NCBI GenBank assembly: GCA_025055435.1 | Contig: JANWWN010000005.1 | Span: forward strand, 25,587 to 84,754 | DNA from: Cyclobacteriaceae bacterium | GTDB lineage: Bacteria; Bacteroidota; Bacteroidia; Cytophagales; Cyclobacteriaceae | DNA: 59,168 nt | Direction: 5' to 3' | Shown here: piece by piece, positions 47,141 through 54,410 of the stretch | How positions within the stretch are numbered: position 1 is the first letter of the stretch | Layout: every line of letters begins with the position of its first letter | Made by a program: the position numbers and the translations under genes | Notes under the pieces: model-generated | Told to the model about the DNA's origin: nothing | What the model saw: the letters and a program-made list of their open reading frames with translations, nothing else | Database searches by the model: none

Positions 47141-48193
47141 GTGAAACCAGGTATTCATTTTGCGGCCACCTTTCTTTTGATTCTTTGCGGTTGTGGTAAA
47201 AAGGAAAAGCTTAATGAGCCCGATCCGCAGAATTTACGCAAGGAAATTCCGCCAACCGAGGTGATGACAGTTGCAGCGGCAAGGAAACCATTTGAATACC
47301 TCATTCAGGCAGCCGCTAAAATTGAATCGGCCAGCGAAGTGCAGATAAAATTTAAAAGGCAGGGCACCGTAAAGGAAGTGCGGGTGCGTAACGGCCAAAT
47401 TGTTAAGAAAGGAGATATTCTTGCCGTACTGGATTACGAACGCCAGGAATTGCAGTTGCAGAAAGCCCGGCTTGCATACGAAGAAAAACTGCTGGTTTTC
47501 CGCGACCAGATGCTGAGCTATCAGGGGTCTGATTCGGTGCGACAAAAACGGGCCGAAGCCGCTATTCGCATTAGCAGCGGACTGGCATCGGCCGAAACAG
47601 CTTTGCGCGAGGCCGAACTGGAATATCAGTTTACGTTTGTCCGGGCTGAGATAAGCGGTGTGGTTTCCGACATACAGGTAAAGCCGGGTAACCCGGTTTC
47701 GGATGGGCAGGTTTTTTGTCGCCTGCACAATCCGAATGAAATGCTGGCCATAGCCGAGGTGCTGGAGAGCGATGCAAGTTACCTGCGCTCGGGTATTTCT
47801 GCAGTTGTAAGACCGGCCGGAGGCGATAAAGATATTACGGGCCTGGTCACCGAACTTAATCCTCGGGTGGATGAGAAAACGGGTATGGTAAAGGTAAGCA
47901 TCCGGTTACCCAATAACACCGGTTTACTGCCAGGTATGCGTGCTCAGGCCATAATAAAAATACCCGGGAACCGGCACATTGTTGTACCTAAGGAGGCAGT
48001 GGTAATGCGCTCAGGCCGGCCGGTTGTGTTTACGGCTGAAGAGGGTTTGGCGAAATGGAATTACGTAGTTACGGGCCGCGAAAACGGGCGGGAAATTGAA
48101 ATTCTTGAAGGTCTGAAAGAAGGCCAAAGGGTAATCATTTCCAACAACCTGCAACTGGCACACGATGCACCTGTAGTTGAAAAAAATTATTAA
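47141..48193 (+). CDS. RND efflux periplasmic adaptor (HlyD/MFP family) lipoprotein
   Basis: About 350 residues from GTG 47141, which gives a compact lipoprotein signal (FAATFLLILCGC); a TTG at 47126 is the alternative. Family marks are the split biotinyl-lipoyl halves (VQIKFKRQGTVKEVRVRNGQIVKKGDILAVLD and FTFVRAEISGVVSDIQVKPGNPVSDGQVFCRL), a short coiled hairpin between them, and the beta-barrel end VVPKEAVVMRSGRPVVFTAEEG. Adaptors join an RND pump to a TolC channel. The candidate partners at 50810 and 55609 are on the opposite strand and separated by propeller genes, so the pairing is inferred from proximity only. It begins 30 bp after the ATP-synthase leader gene. Confidence 0.88.
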   Translation: MKPGIHFAATFLLILCGCGKKEKLNEPDPQNLRKEIPPTEVMTVAAARKPFEYLIQAAAKIESASEVQIKFKRQGTVKEVRVRNGQIVKKGDILAVLDYERQELQLQKARLAYEEKLLVFRDQMLSYQGSDSVRQKRAEAAIRISSGLASAETALREAELEYQFTFVRAEISGVVSDIQVKPGNPVSDGQVFCRLHNPNEMLAIAEVLESDASYLRSGISAVVRPAGGDKDITGLVTELNPRVDEKTGMVKVSIRLPNNTGLLPGMRAQAIIKIPGNRHIVVPKEAVVMRSGRPVVFTAEEGLAKWNYVVTGRENGREIEILEGLKEGQRVIISNNLQLAHDAPVVEKNY

Positions 48194-48458
48194 AAAAACT
48201 CGACAAAGCGGAACTAAATGCTAAGCCATATGAAAATTTAAATACTGTGAATGTTAAAAAAAATTTTTTAAGGGATTGTTAATATTTATGATGCTGGGAC
48301 TTCTCAGTGGAGTAAAGCATGGAGGGGTCGGGCCCTTTAGGCAAATGTGGAGCCTTGGTTGCAACTGGGCACGAAAATCCTACGCACACGTGCATATATC
48401 ATTTTTTTAAATGCGAATGTCAAAGAAAAGTTGGACCATTTGGTAGATGTAGTGCATT
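48194..48458. other. Intergenic region after the adaptor gene
   Basis: Apart from the Cys-rich short ORF it holds an A8T6 self-complementary tract near 48253-48272 and AT-rich DNA. I see no clear promoter or terminator. The composition shifts from moderate GC to AT-rich here. Confidence 0.35.
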
Positions 48459-48498
48459 ATGGATAGGCTACATCGAAGGAATGTTAGCTGCCGACTAG
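48319..48498 (+). other. Short Cys-rich ORF (59 codons), possible remnant of a secreted-peptide gene
   Basis: An ATG-started frame between a TAA at 48313 and a TAG at 48496 encodes a peptide with five cysteines (contexts LGKCGAL, HTCIYH, FKCECQRK and GRCSALW). It lacks a signal peptide and no in-frame extension supplies one. Its end overlaps the start of the DUF4221-like gene by 40 bp, the same peptide-then-propeller overlap seen at 54407 and 57662. It may be a decayed or frameshifted cassette peptide, or chance. No copy of the 245-bp leader is visible upstream. Confidence 0.3.
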
Positions 48499-49688
48499 GA
48501 GGAACTCCGAAGCACCTTCATAAGTTTCTCTTAATAATTGCACTGTTTTCACTTTTAGTTGCTTGTAAAGAAAAAGAAATTACACCTGAGTGTTCTGATT
48601 TTACAGAGGGAGCTACTTTAATCGTCCAGGATACAATCTCAATTTCGATTCCGAGCACTGGTTTCCCTACCTATACCCAGTTATTTCTATATAAGGACAG
48701 TTTATTATATTGTTTGAAATTAGGAACCGAGAAACTGGATATTTACAATATTTTTCAAAATGCATATGTAAAAAGCATTTCGTTGGACCCTAACTTCGTT
48801 CAGAATTTAGGAGCTTTCTTTGTCCATACTACCGATAGTATTTTTATTACTCAGGAATTAACCTATGTGTTGTTGATTAATGATCGTGGAGAAATAGTGG
48901 ATAGATATGATTTGGGCCATGCACCGTTAAGTTGGACTGGTTCTTTTGATGTTCCGGAATACTTTTTCTTTGCCGGGTCTCAAGCAGGTCTTTACTATAA
49001 TTCCAAAAGAAAAGATTTAGTGGTTACACTGACGAGTCCTGAAATCTGGTATTATGAAAACCGATCTTCATTTGGTTTGCATGGAACCTATAATATTTTG
49101 ACAAAAACTTGGAAATGTGTATTCGGTCTCTTACCGGGAGTTTATGCCCGACAAAATGTTGCGTATCCTTTTATACTATCTAATCCTTATTGCTTAAGCA
49201 TAGGTGATACCAGTTATGTTTCCTTCCCTATGGATCATAATTTATATGTTTATAATAATCAGTCAGGCGATTTATTAAAAGTTGTATGTGGTGCCGCTCG
49301 TAATTTTCAAATTGCTGAACCATTTCCTTACAGCGAACTAGATGATTTAGAACGTCAGCGTAATTTTCTTATGACAAACGGATGGTATGGCGCTTTGCAA
49401 TATCATCGAGGAGTAAAATTGTTTTCCAGAACACTTGTCAGGAATTCACAAGATGTAAATAATGAAAGGGAAACTGCTGTTATATTCTTTAACCAGAATC
49501 TAAAACGGATAGGTGAGTATGTTTTCCGAAAATCAGGACCTTTTCAGGGAGTAGGCGGAGATGGATATTCTGTGGGTTTTCCAACGGCATCCGGCTTCTA
49601 TGGGTCTTTAAAAAGCAAATTCCATAAAAGTGATGATGAACTGAGGTATTCCATAAAATTCCTTATTAGAAAGAGCCATGAGAACTAA
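48459..49688 (+). CDS. DUF4221-like propeller lipoprotein
   Basis: 409 residues. From ATG 48459 the protein has a long basic n-region and then a lipoprotein signal (FLLIIALFSLLVAC). AGGAGG at 48496-48501 lies inside this n-region without a standard start codon beyond it. The body is made of repeated strand pairs (YTQLFLYKDSLLYCLKLGTEKLDIYNIFQNAYVKSISLD, SIFITQELTYVLLINDRGEIVDRYDLG, GDTSYVSFPMDHNLYVYNNQSGDLLKVV). This layout resembles DUF4221 and related propeller lipoproteins of Bacteroidota. Codon use is AT-richer than in the neighbouring core genes. It overlaps the following gene by 11 bp, so the two are co-expressed. Confidence 0.6.
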   Translation: MDRLHRRNVSCRLGGTPKHLHKFLLIIALFSLLVACKEKEITPECSDFTEGATLIVQDTISISIPSTGFPTYTQLFLYKDSLLYCLKLGTEKLDIYNIFQNAYVKSISLDPNFVQNLGAFFVHTTDSIFITQELTYVLLINDRGEIVDRYDLGHAPLSWTGSFDVPEYFFFAGSQAGLYYNSKRKDLVVTLTSPEIWYYENRSSFGLHGTYNILTKTWKCVFGLLPGVYARQNVAYPFILSNPYCLSIGDTSYVSFPMDHNLYVYNNQSGDLLKVVCGAARNFQIAEPFPYSELDDLERQRNFLMTNGWYGALQYHRGVKLFSRTLVRNSQDVNNERETAVIFFNQNLKRIGEYVFRKSGPFQGVGGDGYSVGFPTASGFYGSLKSKFHKSDDELRYSIKFLIRKSHEN

Positions 49689-50796
49689 GTTAGTATTTTT
49701 ATTAAATGGTCTAATAATTTTCATGCCGCTAGCAGGCCAGGATTCGCTGGAATACTTCAGCATAAAAAATGTCTTTTTTTGTAACAGCTATTACCCGGTC
49801 AGTAAATTGTGGTTATTAAACGAGGGCTCCGCCTTAGGGGCACGCAGGTTTGACAACACGAACGGAAAGCATATTCGAGACATCGTGCTTATCGGTAAGG
49901 ACGGGCTGGTTAAAGATTCTTTATCTTTAATAAAAAAGTTTAGAACACTTGATTATTTTTTTCAGCAGATTGAGTGGATCTCTGTTGAGTCAGAAGACAG
50001 AGCATATATCCATAGTGGGAAAACACTAGTACCTGTTGCAATTAAGTCACAAAAAATTATTTTGGAAGACACAACCATATACACCAAAAGAAGTAGTGTT
50101 TTGCGTAATTTATACAATAAAAACCCTGATTTATTATACAGTTACATTTTAATGCATAATAATCTGTTAATAGGATACGATCGGGAAAAGCTAGTTGTTA
50201 ATAAAGATTTGCAGCGTTCAAAAATACAAGATAACAAGAACTTCCCTTATTATTGGATTGTTGACTTATCGGATACTAATTATAAAAAAGTTTATATAAA
50301 CCATCATGAGTCAAAGCCAATCACAAACTCGTTGTATTGGGATATCAAAGACTGGGATCAGACCTGGTCACGCATTGATGTATTCTCCCGCTATGTAACT
50401 ATTCACCATAACAGGATTTATTTTAGCGTTCCAAGAGCAAATAAATGTTACGTTTACGATATCGATAAAAGAACTGTTTCAAGTATACCCTATCCGGCTG
50501 TGAGCAAAAGCGAAAGTTGTCATTATTATTTCGACCCGATTACGAAACGGGAATTCGTTGTAAAGAAAAGTTCAGAGTTCAGGTATTTAATTTACGTCTA
50601 TAACGATAATCATAATAAAGTTTACCTGATAAAGGAAGTAAATCATAGACCATTTGCCATCATCAATTATAAGGTTCACCTGATCCGGGAAGAGAAAGAG
50701 GGACGGAATACATTCCTATGTCACTACCTTGTGCCACTAAAAAAATCCGATGAGGATGATTTAACCATATTGGATGAAATATCTGTAAAGCAATAG
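49678..50796 (+). CDS. Exported protein of unknown family, probably beta-propeller
   Basis: 372 residues with a signal peptide (ends near PLAGQ) but no lipobox. Family not recognised. Repeated strand-rich stretches (KHIRDIVLIGKDGLVKDSLSLI, YVTIHHNRIYFSVPRANKCYVYDIDKRTVSSIPYP, YLIYVYNDNHNKVYLIKEV) fit a propeller, like the gene before it, with which it overlaps by 11 bp. It is Lys/Asn/Tyr-rich and AT-rich. Its stop is 14 bp from that of the convergent RND gene, so it fills the gap between adaptor and pump. Confidence 0.6.
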   Translation: MRTKLVFLLNGLIIFMPLAGQDSLEYFSIKNVFFCNSYYPVSKLWLLNEGSALGARRFDNTNGKHIRDIVLIGKDGLVKDSLSLIKKFRTLDYFFQQIEWISVESEDRAYIHSGKTLVPVAIKSQKIILEDTTIYTKRSSVLRNLYNKNPDLLYSYILMHNNLLIGYDREKLVVNKDLQRSKIQDNKNFPYYWIVDLSDTNYKKVYINHHESKPITNSLYWDIKDWDQTWSRIDVFSRYVTIHHNRIYFSVPRANKCYVYDIDKRTVSSIPYPAVSKSESCHYYFDPITKREFVVKKSSEFRYLIYVYNDNHNKVYLIKEVNHRPFAIINYKVHLIREEKEGRNTFLCHYLVPLKKSDEDDLTILDEISVKQ

Positions 50797-50809
50797 ATTT
50801 CGTACTTTT

Positions 50810-53800
50810 TTAGCTGCGTTTAATAAAAGCATAATACAATAAAGGCACAAAATACAAAGCGGTAAAAGTGGCGGCAATCAGTCCGCCAATGGTGGTAATA
50901 GCTACGGGCCTTTGTAAATCGGCACCGAGTCCGCTGCTGAAAACCAAGGGTGTAACAGCCAGTACGTTGGTGCAGGTATTCATAACAATGGCTTTAAGCC
51001 GGTCGTGCCCGGCCTGCTTAATGGCCTGCTCAAGAGGCAGGTTTTCGCGCAACCGGTTAATACGGTCAATTTTAAGAATGGCATCGTTATCTAATATACC
51101 CAATACCACCACCAAACCAATACCCGACATGATGTTAAGCGTGCCGCCGGATAACCATAACAACAACAAACTCCCGGCAAATCCAAGCGGCAGGCTCATC
51201 ATAACCAGTACCGGCTGCCGGAAGGATTCAAACTCGGCCGTAAGGATAAAATAAACCAGCATAACGGAAACCATCAGAATAAGCACAAGCCTTTGCAGGG
51301 CCTGCCGGTCGTCAAACCATTTACCGGTAAAGTCGGCCATCAGACCCAAACTGGTGCTTAGCCTGTTGAAGAATTTTCGTATTTCCGGTTCATCAGTTAC
51401 TGCAGGTTCTAACGATTGATACATGCCTGAGGCATCGGCTGTGACGGCTTTTGGCATCAACATGTATTTTACCTGCAGGAACTCGCTCACCGGGTACAAC
51501 ATACCGTTCTCCGATCTTACCAGCGTGTTTCTTATGACCGTTGCAAAGTCATCCTGTTTGCCGGTAAGTACAACGCGTGTCAGTTTACCATAATCGGTTA
51601 AGTCGGTAATCCGGTAACTACTCAGTTTCATCTGCAGCGCTTCAGTTACTTTTTCAAATGAAAGGTTGTATTGCTTCAGCTTGATGATGTCGGGAACAAG
51701 CACCACACCCGTTTCGGTTTCAAAGCCTTTTCCTAAGGTAATATCCCAACGGGCGGATGCCTGTTCAAGTAAAATAATCTTCAGTGAGTCCGGAATGAGC
51801 TGTGATGACTGTGGCATGCGAAAACGTACTTCGTATTCCGGTTGCCTGCTGATAAACAATTGCTCGAATGCATTTGGTGCATCGCTAATGGTGATGCGCG
51901 ATTCCGGAAAACGTTGTTTAAAAACTTGTTTTATTTCATCAAGTCCTTCGGCACGTGTACGGCTGTTCGCGTATTTCAGATACAGCAGGGTCTGACGCGT
52001 GGTGTAAACTTCCTTATCCACAATAAACTGGCGGTGTCCTACTTCTGCTTCACTTTGAACAGGTTTGTTGGCAAGTATTTCGAGCAGTTCGGTTGTTCGC
52101 GCCTTATTTTGATGGGCATCAACAGGTACATTCCAGTCAATTTCAATAAGGGCTTCAGTCCGTTCAATTTCCGGAAAGCCGGTTTTAGGAAGAAGAAAGA
52201 GCATCGTTACCGTTAACGGAATAAGGCAACACATTACTATCAATGCAGGTTTTCGGTATCTCCATATCCAAGAAAAACTGCGGCTATACAGGGAATGCAA
52301 TACCAGAAAAAAGCGGCTGTCCTGCTGTGCCGGATATGCTTCGTTACCATACAGTTGCCGGTAAATAAGGGGTACAAGAATAAATGTACAGGCCAGCGAA
52401 ACGGAGAGAATGGCAAAAACCGAGAGAGCCTGGTCGTAAAACAAGGCCCCGGTTATACCGCTCATAAAGATAAGCGGAACAAATACAGCCAGGTTGGTCA
52501 TGGCCGAACTTACAAGTGGTATGATTACTTCCGTGGTTCCCTTTACACATGCATCGGTAAGCGCCATACCGTTTTTACGGTTCAGGCTAATCTGATCCAC
52601 TACAACGATGGAATTATCCACCAGCATGCCCAGGCCCAGTGCAAGGCCACTGAGCGAAACGATGTTAAGGGAAATATTGAACAAATAAAGCACGGCAAAC
52701 GACAACAACAGAGATACGGGCAGCACAACACCCATGATTAACGGCTCGCGCCAGTTACCCATAAATGCAAACAACACCGCAAAAGCAAATAAGCCACCAA
52801 ACACCAGCGCCTGCGTAAGGTTGTCAATGCTCAGGGTGAGCAACTCCGACTGGTCTTGCGAGGTAAAAAACCGGAGTTGGGGATAATCTTTTCTAAACTG
52901 CTCAACAGCCTGTTCAATGCGCGGCATCAGGTTGGTCATGCGGGCCTGAGCCTGCTTATGAACTGCCATAACGATACTCTCTCTTCCGTTGTACAGGTGG
53001 AAACCCTGCGGTGTTGCCGTTGTCAGACCAACAGTGGCCAGGGTGCTTAGCGGGAGTGTGATAGTTGTGTCGGGCAGTTGTACGGGCAGCTGCCTGAGGT
53101 GGTCGGCGTTATACAGCGGAGAGGAGATGCGCAGCAGGTAACGATAGTTGCCATCGCGTACGGATACAGAGGCCGGCTGCAGATTGGCCTGTCGGATGAC
53201 CTGGGTCAGCGCTTCTTCTGTAAGGCCCAGTGAGTGTAAAATTTCCTGTCGGGGTGTAATGGTTATTACTTCGTTTTGTAAGCCGTTCAGATCAACTAAA
53301 CCAGTGCCTTCCAGTTGTTCGAGGCGCTTTTTAAGGGTAAATACAGCCAATTCCGACACTGCAGGGAGGTCGGAAGGGTCAGAGGGTACAACCTGAATGC
53401 GGATTACGGGAATATCGGAAAGGCCGGCCCGCATCACCAGAGGGCGTTCGAGGTTACGTGGCAACAGGGGCGTGAGGCGGTCAATTTTTTCGTTAACTTC
53501 AATATAGGCCAGTTGCATGTTGGTGCCATGCTCAAAGCGCAGGTGGACAACACCGGTTTCAGTATAAGCCGTGCTTTCGGCATGTCGTAGTCCGTTCACT
53601 GAAAGCATGGTTTCGCGAATGGGCTTCAGTATGTTTTGTTCTATTTCAAGAGGAGGGCTGTTTGGATAGTTTACTGAAATGGTTATGAGCGGTACATCCT
53701 GTTCGGGCAGCAGCGAAACGGGCAGACGCAGAAAGGCCAATATGCTGAGTCCGGCCAGTGTAATAAATGTTACCGATACGGCAACAGGGCGATGAAGCAG

Positions 53801-53812
53801 ATAGCGCAGCAC
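50810..53812 (-). CDS. RND superfamily efflux permease (AcrB-like)
   Basis: 1000 residues with the RND plan: a first helix (MLRYLLHRPVAVSVTFITLAGLSIL), a large periplasmic porter loop, helices 2-6 with SLSGLALGLGMLVDNSIVVVDQISL, a second loop after LYSRSFSWIWRYRKPALIV, and a final helix bundle with GGTLNIMSGIGLVVVLGILDNDAILKIDRINRL. In helix 4 the usual Asp-Asp proton-relay pair reads Asp-Asn (VDNS), a variant common in many heavy-duty RND subfamilies. It is slightly shorter than AcrB (about 1050). Substrate unknown. TolC-like and adaptor genes are 1.8 kb and 2.6 kb away, separated by plus-strand propeller genes. Confidence 0.92.
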   Translation of the reverse strand: MLRYLLHRPVAVSVTFITLAGLSILAFLRLPVSLLPEQDVPLITISVNYPNSPPLEIEQNILKPIRETMLSVNGLRHAESTAYTETGVVHLRFEHGTNMQLAYIEVNEKIDRLTPLLPRNLERPLVMRAGLSDIPVIRIQVVPSDPSDLPAVSELAVFTLKKRLEQLEGTGLVDLNGLQNEVITITPRQEILHSLGLTEEALTQVIRQANLQPASVSVRDGNYRYLLRISSPLYNADHLRQLPVQLPDTTITLPLSTLATVGLTTATPQGFHLYNGRESIVMAVHKQAQARMTNLMPRIEQAVEQFRKDYPQLRFFTSQDQSELLTLSIDNLTQALVFGGLFAFAVLFAFMGNWREPLIMGVVLPVSLLLSFAVLYLFNISLNIVSLSGLALGLGMLVDNSIVVVDQISLNRKNGMALTDACVKGTTEVIIPLVSSAMTNLAVFVPLIFMSGITGALFYDQALSVFAILSVSLACTFILVPLIYRQLYGNEAYPAQQDSRFFLVLHSLYSRSFSWIWRYRKPALIVMCCLIPLTVTMLFLLPKTGFPEIERTEALIEIDWNVPVDAHQNKARTTELLEILANKPVQSEAEVGHRQFIVDKEVYTTRQTLLYLKYANSRTRAEGLDEIKQVFKQRFPESRITISDAPNAFEQLFISRQPEYEVRFRMPQSSQLIPDSLKIILLEQASARWDITLGKGFETETGVVLVPDIIKLKQYNLSFEKVTEALQMKLSSYRITDLTDYGKLTRVVLTGKQDDFATVIRNTLVRSENGMLYPVSEFLQVKYMLMPKAVTADASGMYQSLEPAVTDEPEIRKFFNRLSTSLGLMADFTGKWFDDRQALQRLVLILMVSVMLVYFILTAEFESFRQPVLVMMSLPLGFAGSLLLLWLSGGTLNIMSGIGLVVVLGILDNDAILKIDRINRLRENLPLEQAIKQAGHDRLKAIVMNTCTNVLAVTPLVFSSGLGADLQRPVAITTIGGLIAATFTALYFVPLLYYAFIKRS

Positions 53813-54012
53813 AGGACAATTTATTGTTTATCGGTTTGGAATTTCAGCAGACAAAATACGAAAACTGCCGTTTTCACTTTTTGAAATTAAGAGAAACATG
53901 GAGAAAGTGAAAAATTCACCGGATGGATGTAAGTTTTTGACTGATTTTGTAACATTTTTAATATATGTGTGTGTGTGTGTGAAACCTCTCCTATGCCCTG
54001 AAAACGCAGAAA

Positions 54013-54028
54013 GTTAACCCGGGTTAAC
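54013..54028. promoter_or_regulatory. 16-bp palindrome in leader copy 1 (candidate operator)
   Basis: GTTAACCCGGGTTAAC, perfectly self-complementary, kept in copy 3 (59057-59072) and with one change in copy 2 (57295-57310). A site for a dimeric regulator is a reasonable reading; none is encoded nearby. Confidence 0.5.
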
Positions 54029-54119
54029 GAATAAACACCATGTAAGAAAATGATGCAGATTGATTTGTAAAATTTACAACAGGTTATTTATTTCGAATCA
54101 ACATTCACCTTTATACAGA

Positions 54120-54153
54120 TCACCCGCCGGTCGTCCGGAGGGACAGCGGGTGA
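54120..54153 (+). promoter_or_regulatory. Conserved leader hairpin (candidate 5' UTR RNA element)
   Basis: 8-bp perfect stem TCACCCGC/GCGGGTGA with an 18-nt loop, 42 bp upstream of peptide 1. The equivalent in copy 2 (57402-57435) keeps pairing through a G-U change. It may control translation of the peptide gene. Confidence 0.5.
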
Positions 54154-54194
54154 ACTGCTCCGGAGGGGTGGGTGGAAAATTAAAAGATGATGTT

Positions 54195-54410
54195 ATGAAA
54201 ACCATTATCACGGTAACAATGGCATATTTACTATTCTTTGCATGGAATACACTGAAAGCACAGGTATCGCGATGTGAAGATCGGCCGAATGTTCAGAACA
54301 ATGGCTGGTGCCTGCCCGCGCCTAATGGCGGACAATACTGCGCTTCAGCGGGGTGTAACTGTACTTGTGACGGGACTTACTGGGAATGGGGTGGAGGACC
54401 CTTTCAATGA
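54195..54410 (+). CDS. Small exported Cys-rich peptide (cassette peptide 1)
   Basis: 71 residues. A signal peptide (MKTIITVTMAYLLFFAWNTL) ends at KAQ, leaving a mature peptide of about 48 residues. It has six cysteines (27, 39, 49, 54, 56, 58), including CASAGCNCTC, and a Gly/Trp-rich end (WEWGGG). The stop TGA overlaps the ATG of the propeller lipoprotein (ATGA at 54407), so the two are translationally coupled. The composition suggests a disulfide-bonded secreted peptide. No known family assigned; it is comparable in size and layout to the small secreted peptides found beside 6-bladed propeller genes in Bacteroidota (NVEALA-like), but without the NVEALA motif. Confidence 0.7.
   Translation: MKTIITVTMAYLLFFAWNTLKAQVSRCEDRPNVQNNGWCLPAPNGGQYCASAGCNCTCDGTYWEWGGGPFQ

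Larger units (their letters stand above)
53926..54178 (+). repeat. Leader repeat copy 1 (about 253 bp)
   Basis: First of three near-identical leaders, each ending just before a small Cys-rich peptide gene or the window edge. Shared landmarks in order: GATGTAAG, TTTTGTAACATTTTTA, a TG tract (about eight repeats here, preceded by TATA), GAAACC, a perfect 16-bp palindrome GTTAACCCGGGTTAAC (54013-54028), CACCATGTAA, CAGATTGATTTGTAAAAT, CAACATTCACCTTTATACAG, an 8-bp hairpin stem (54120-54127 with 54146-54153, 18-nt loop) and GGAGGGGTGGGTGGAAA. The peptide gene starts 17 bp after it. The region between 53813 and 53925 is not part of the repeat and probably holds the RND promoter. Confidence 0.9.

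Noticed and set aside
48253-48272. A8T6 self-complementary tract as a terminator for the adaptor gene
   Set aside because: The stem is A/T only with almost no loop, so it is too weak to call an intrinsic terminator.
54134-54164. Loop-to-downstream pairing (TCCGGAG with CTCCGGA) as a pseudoknot in the leader
   Set aside because: Possible in copy 1 only. The loop sequence in copy 2 breaks the pairing, so it is not supported by comparison.
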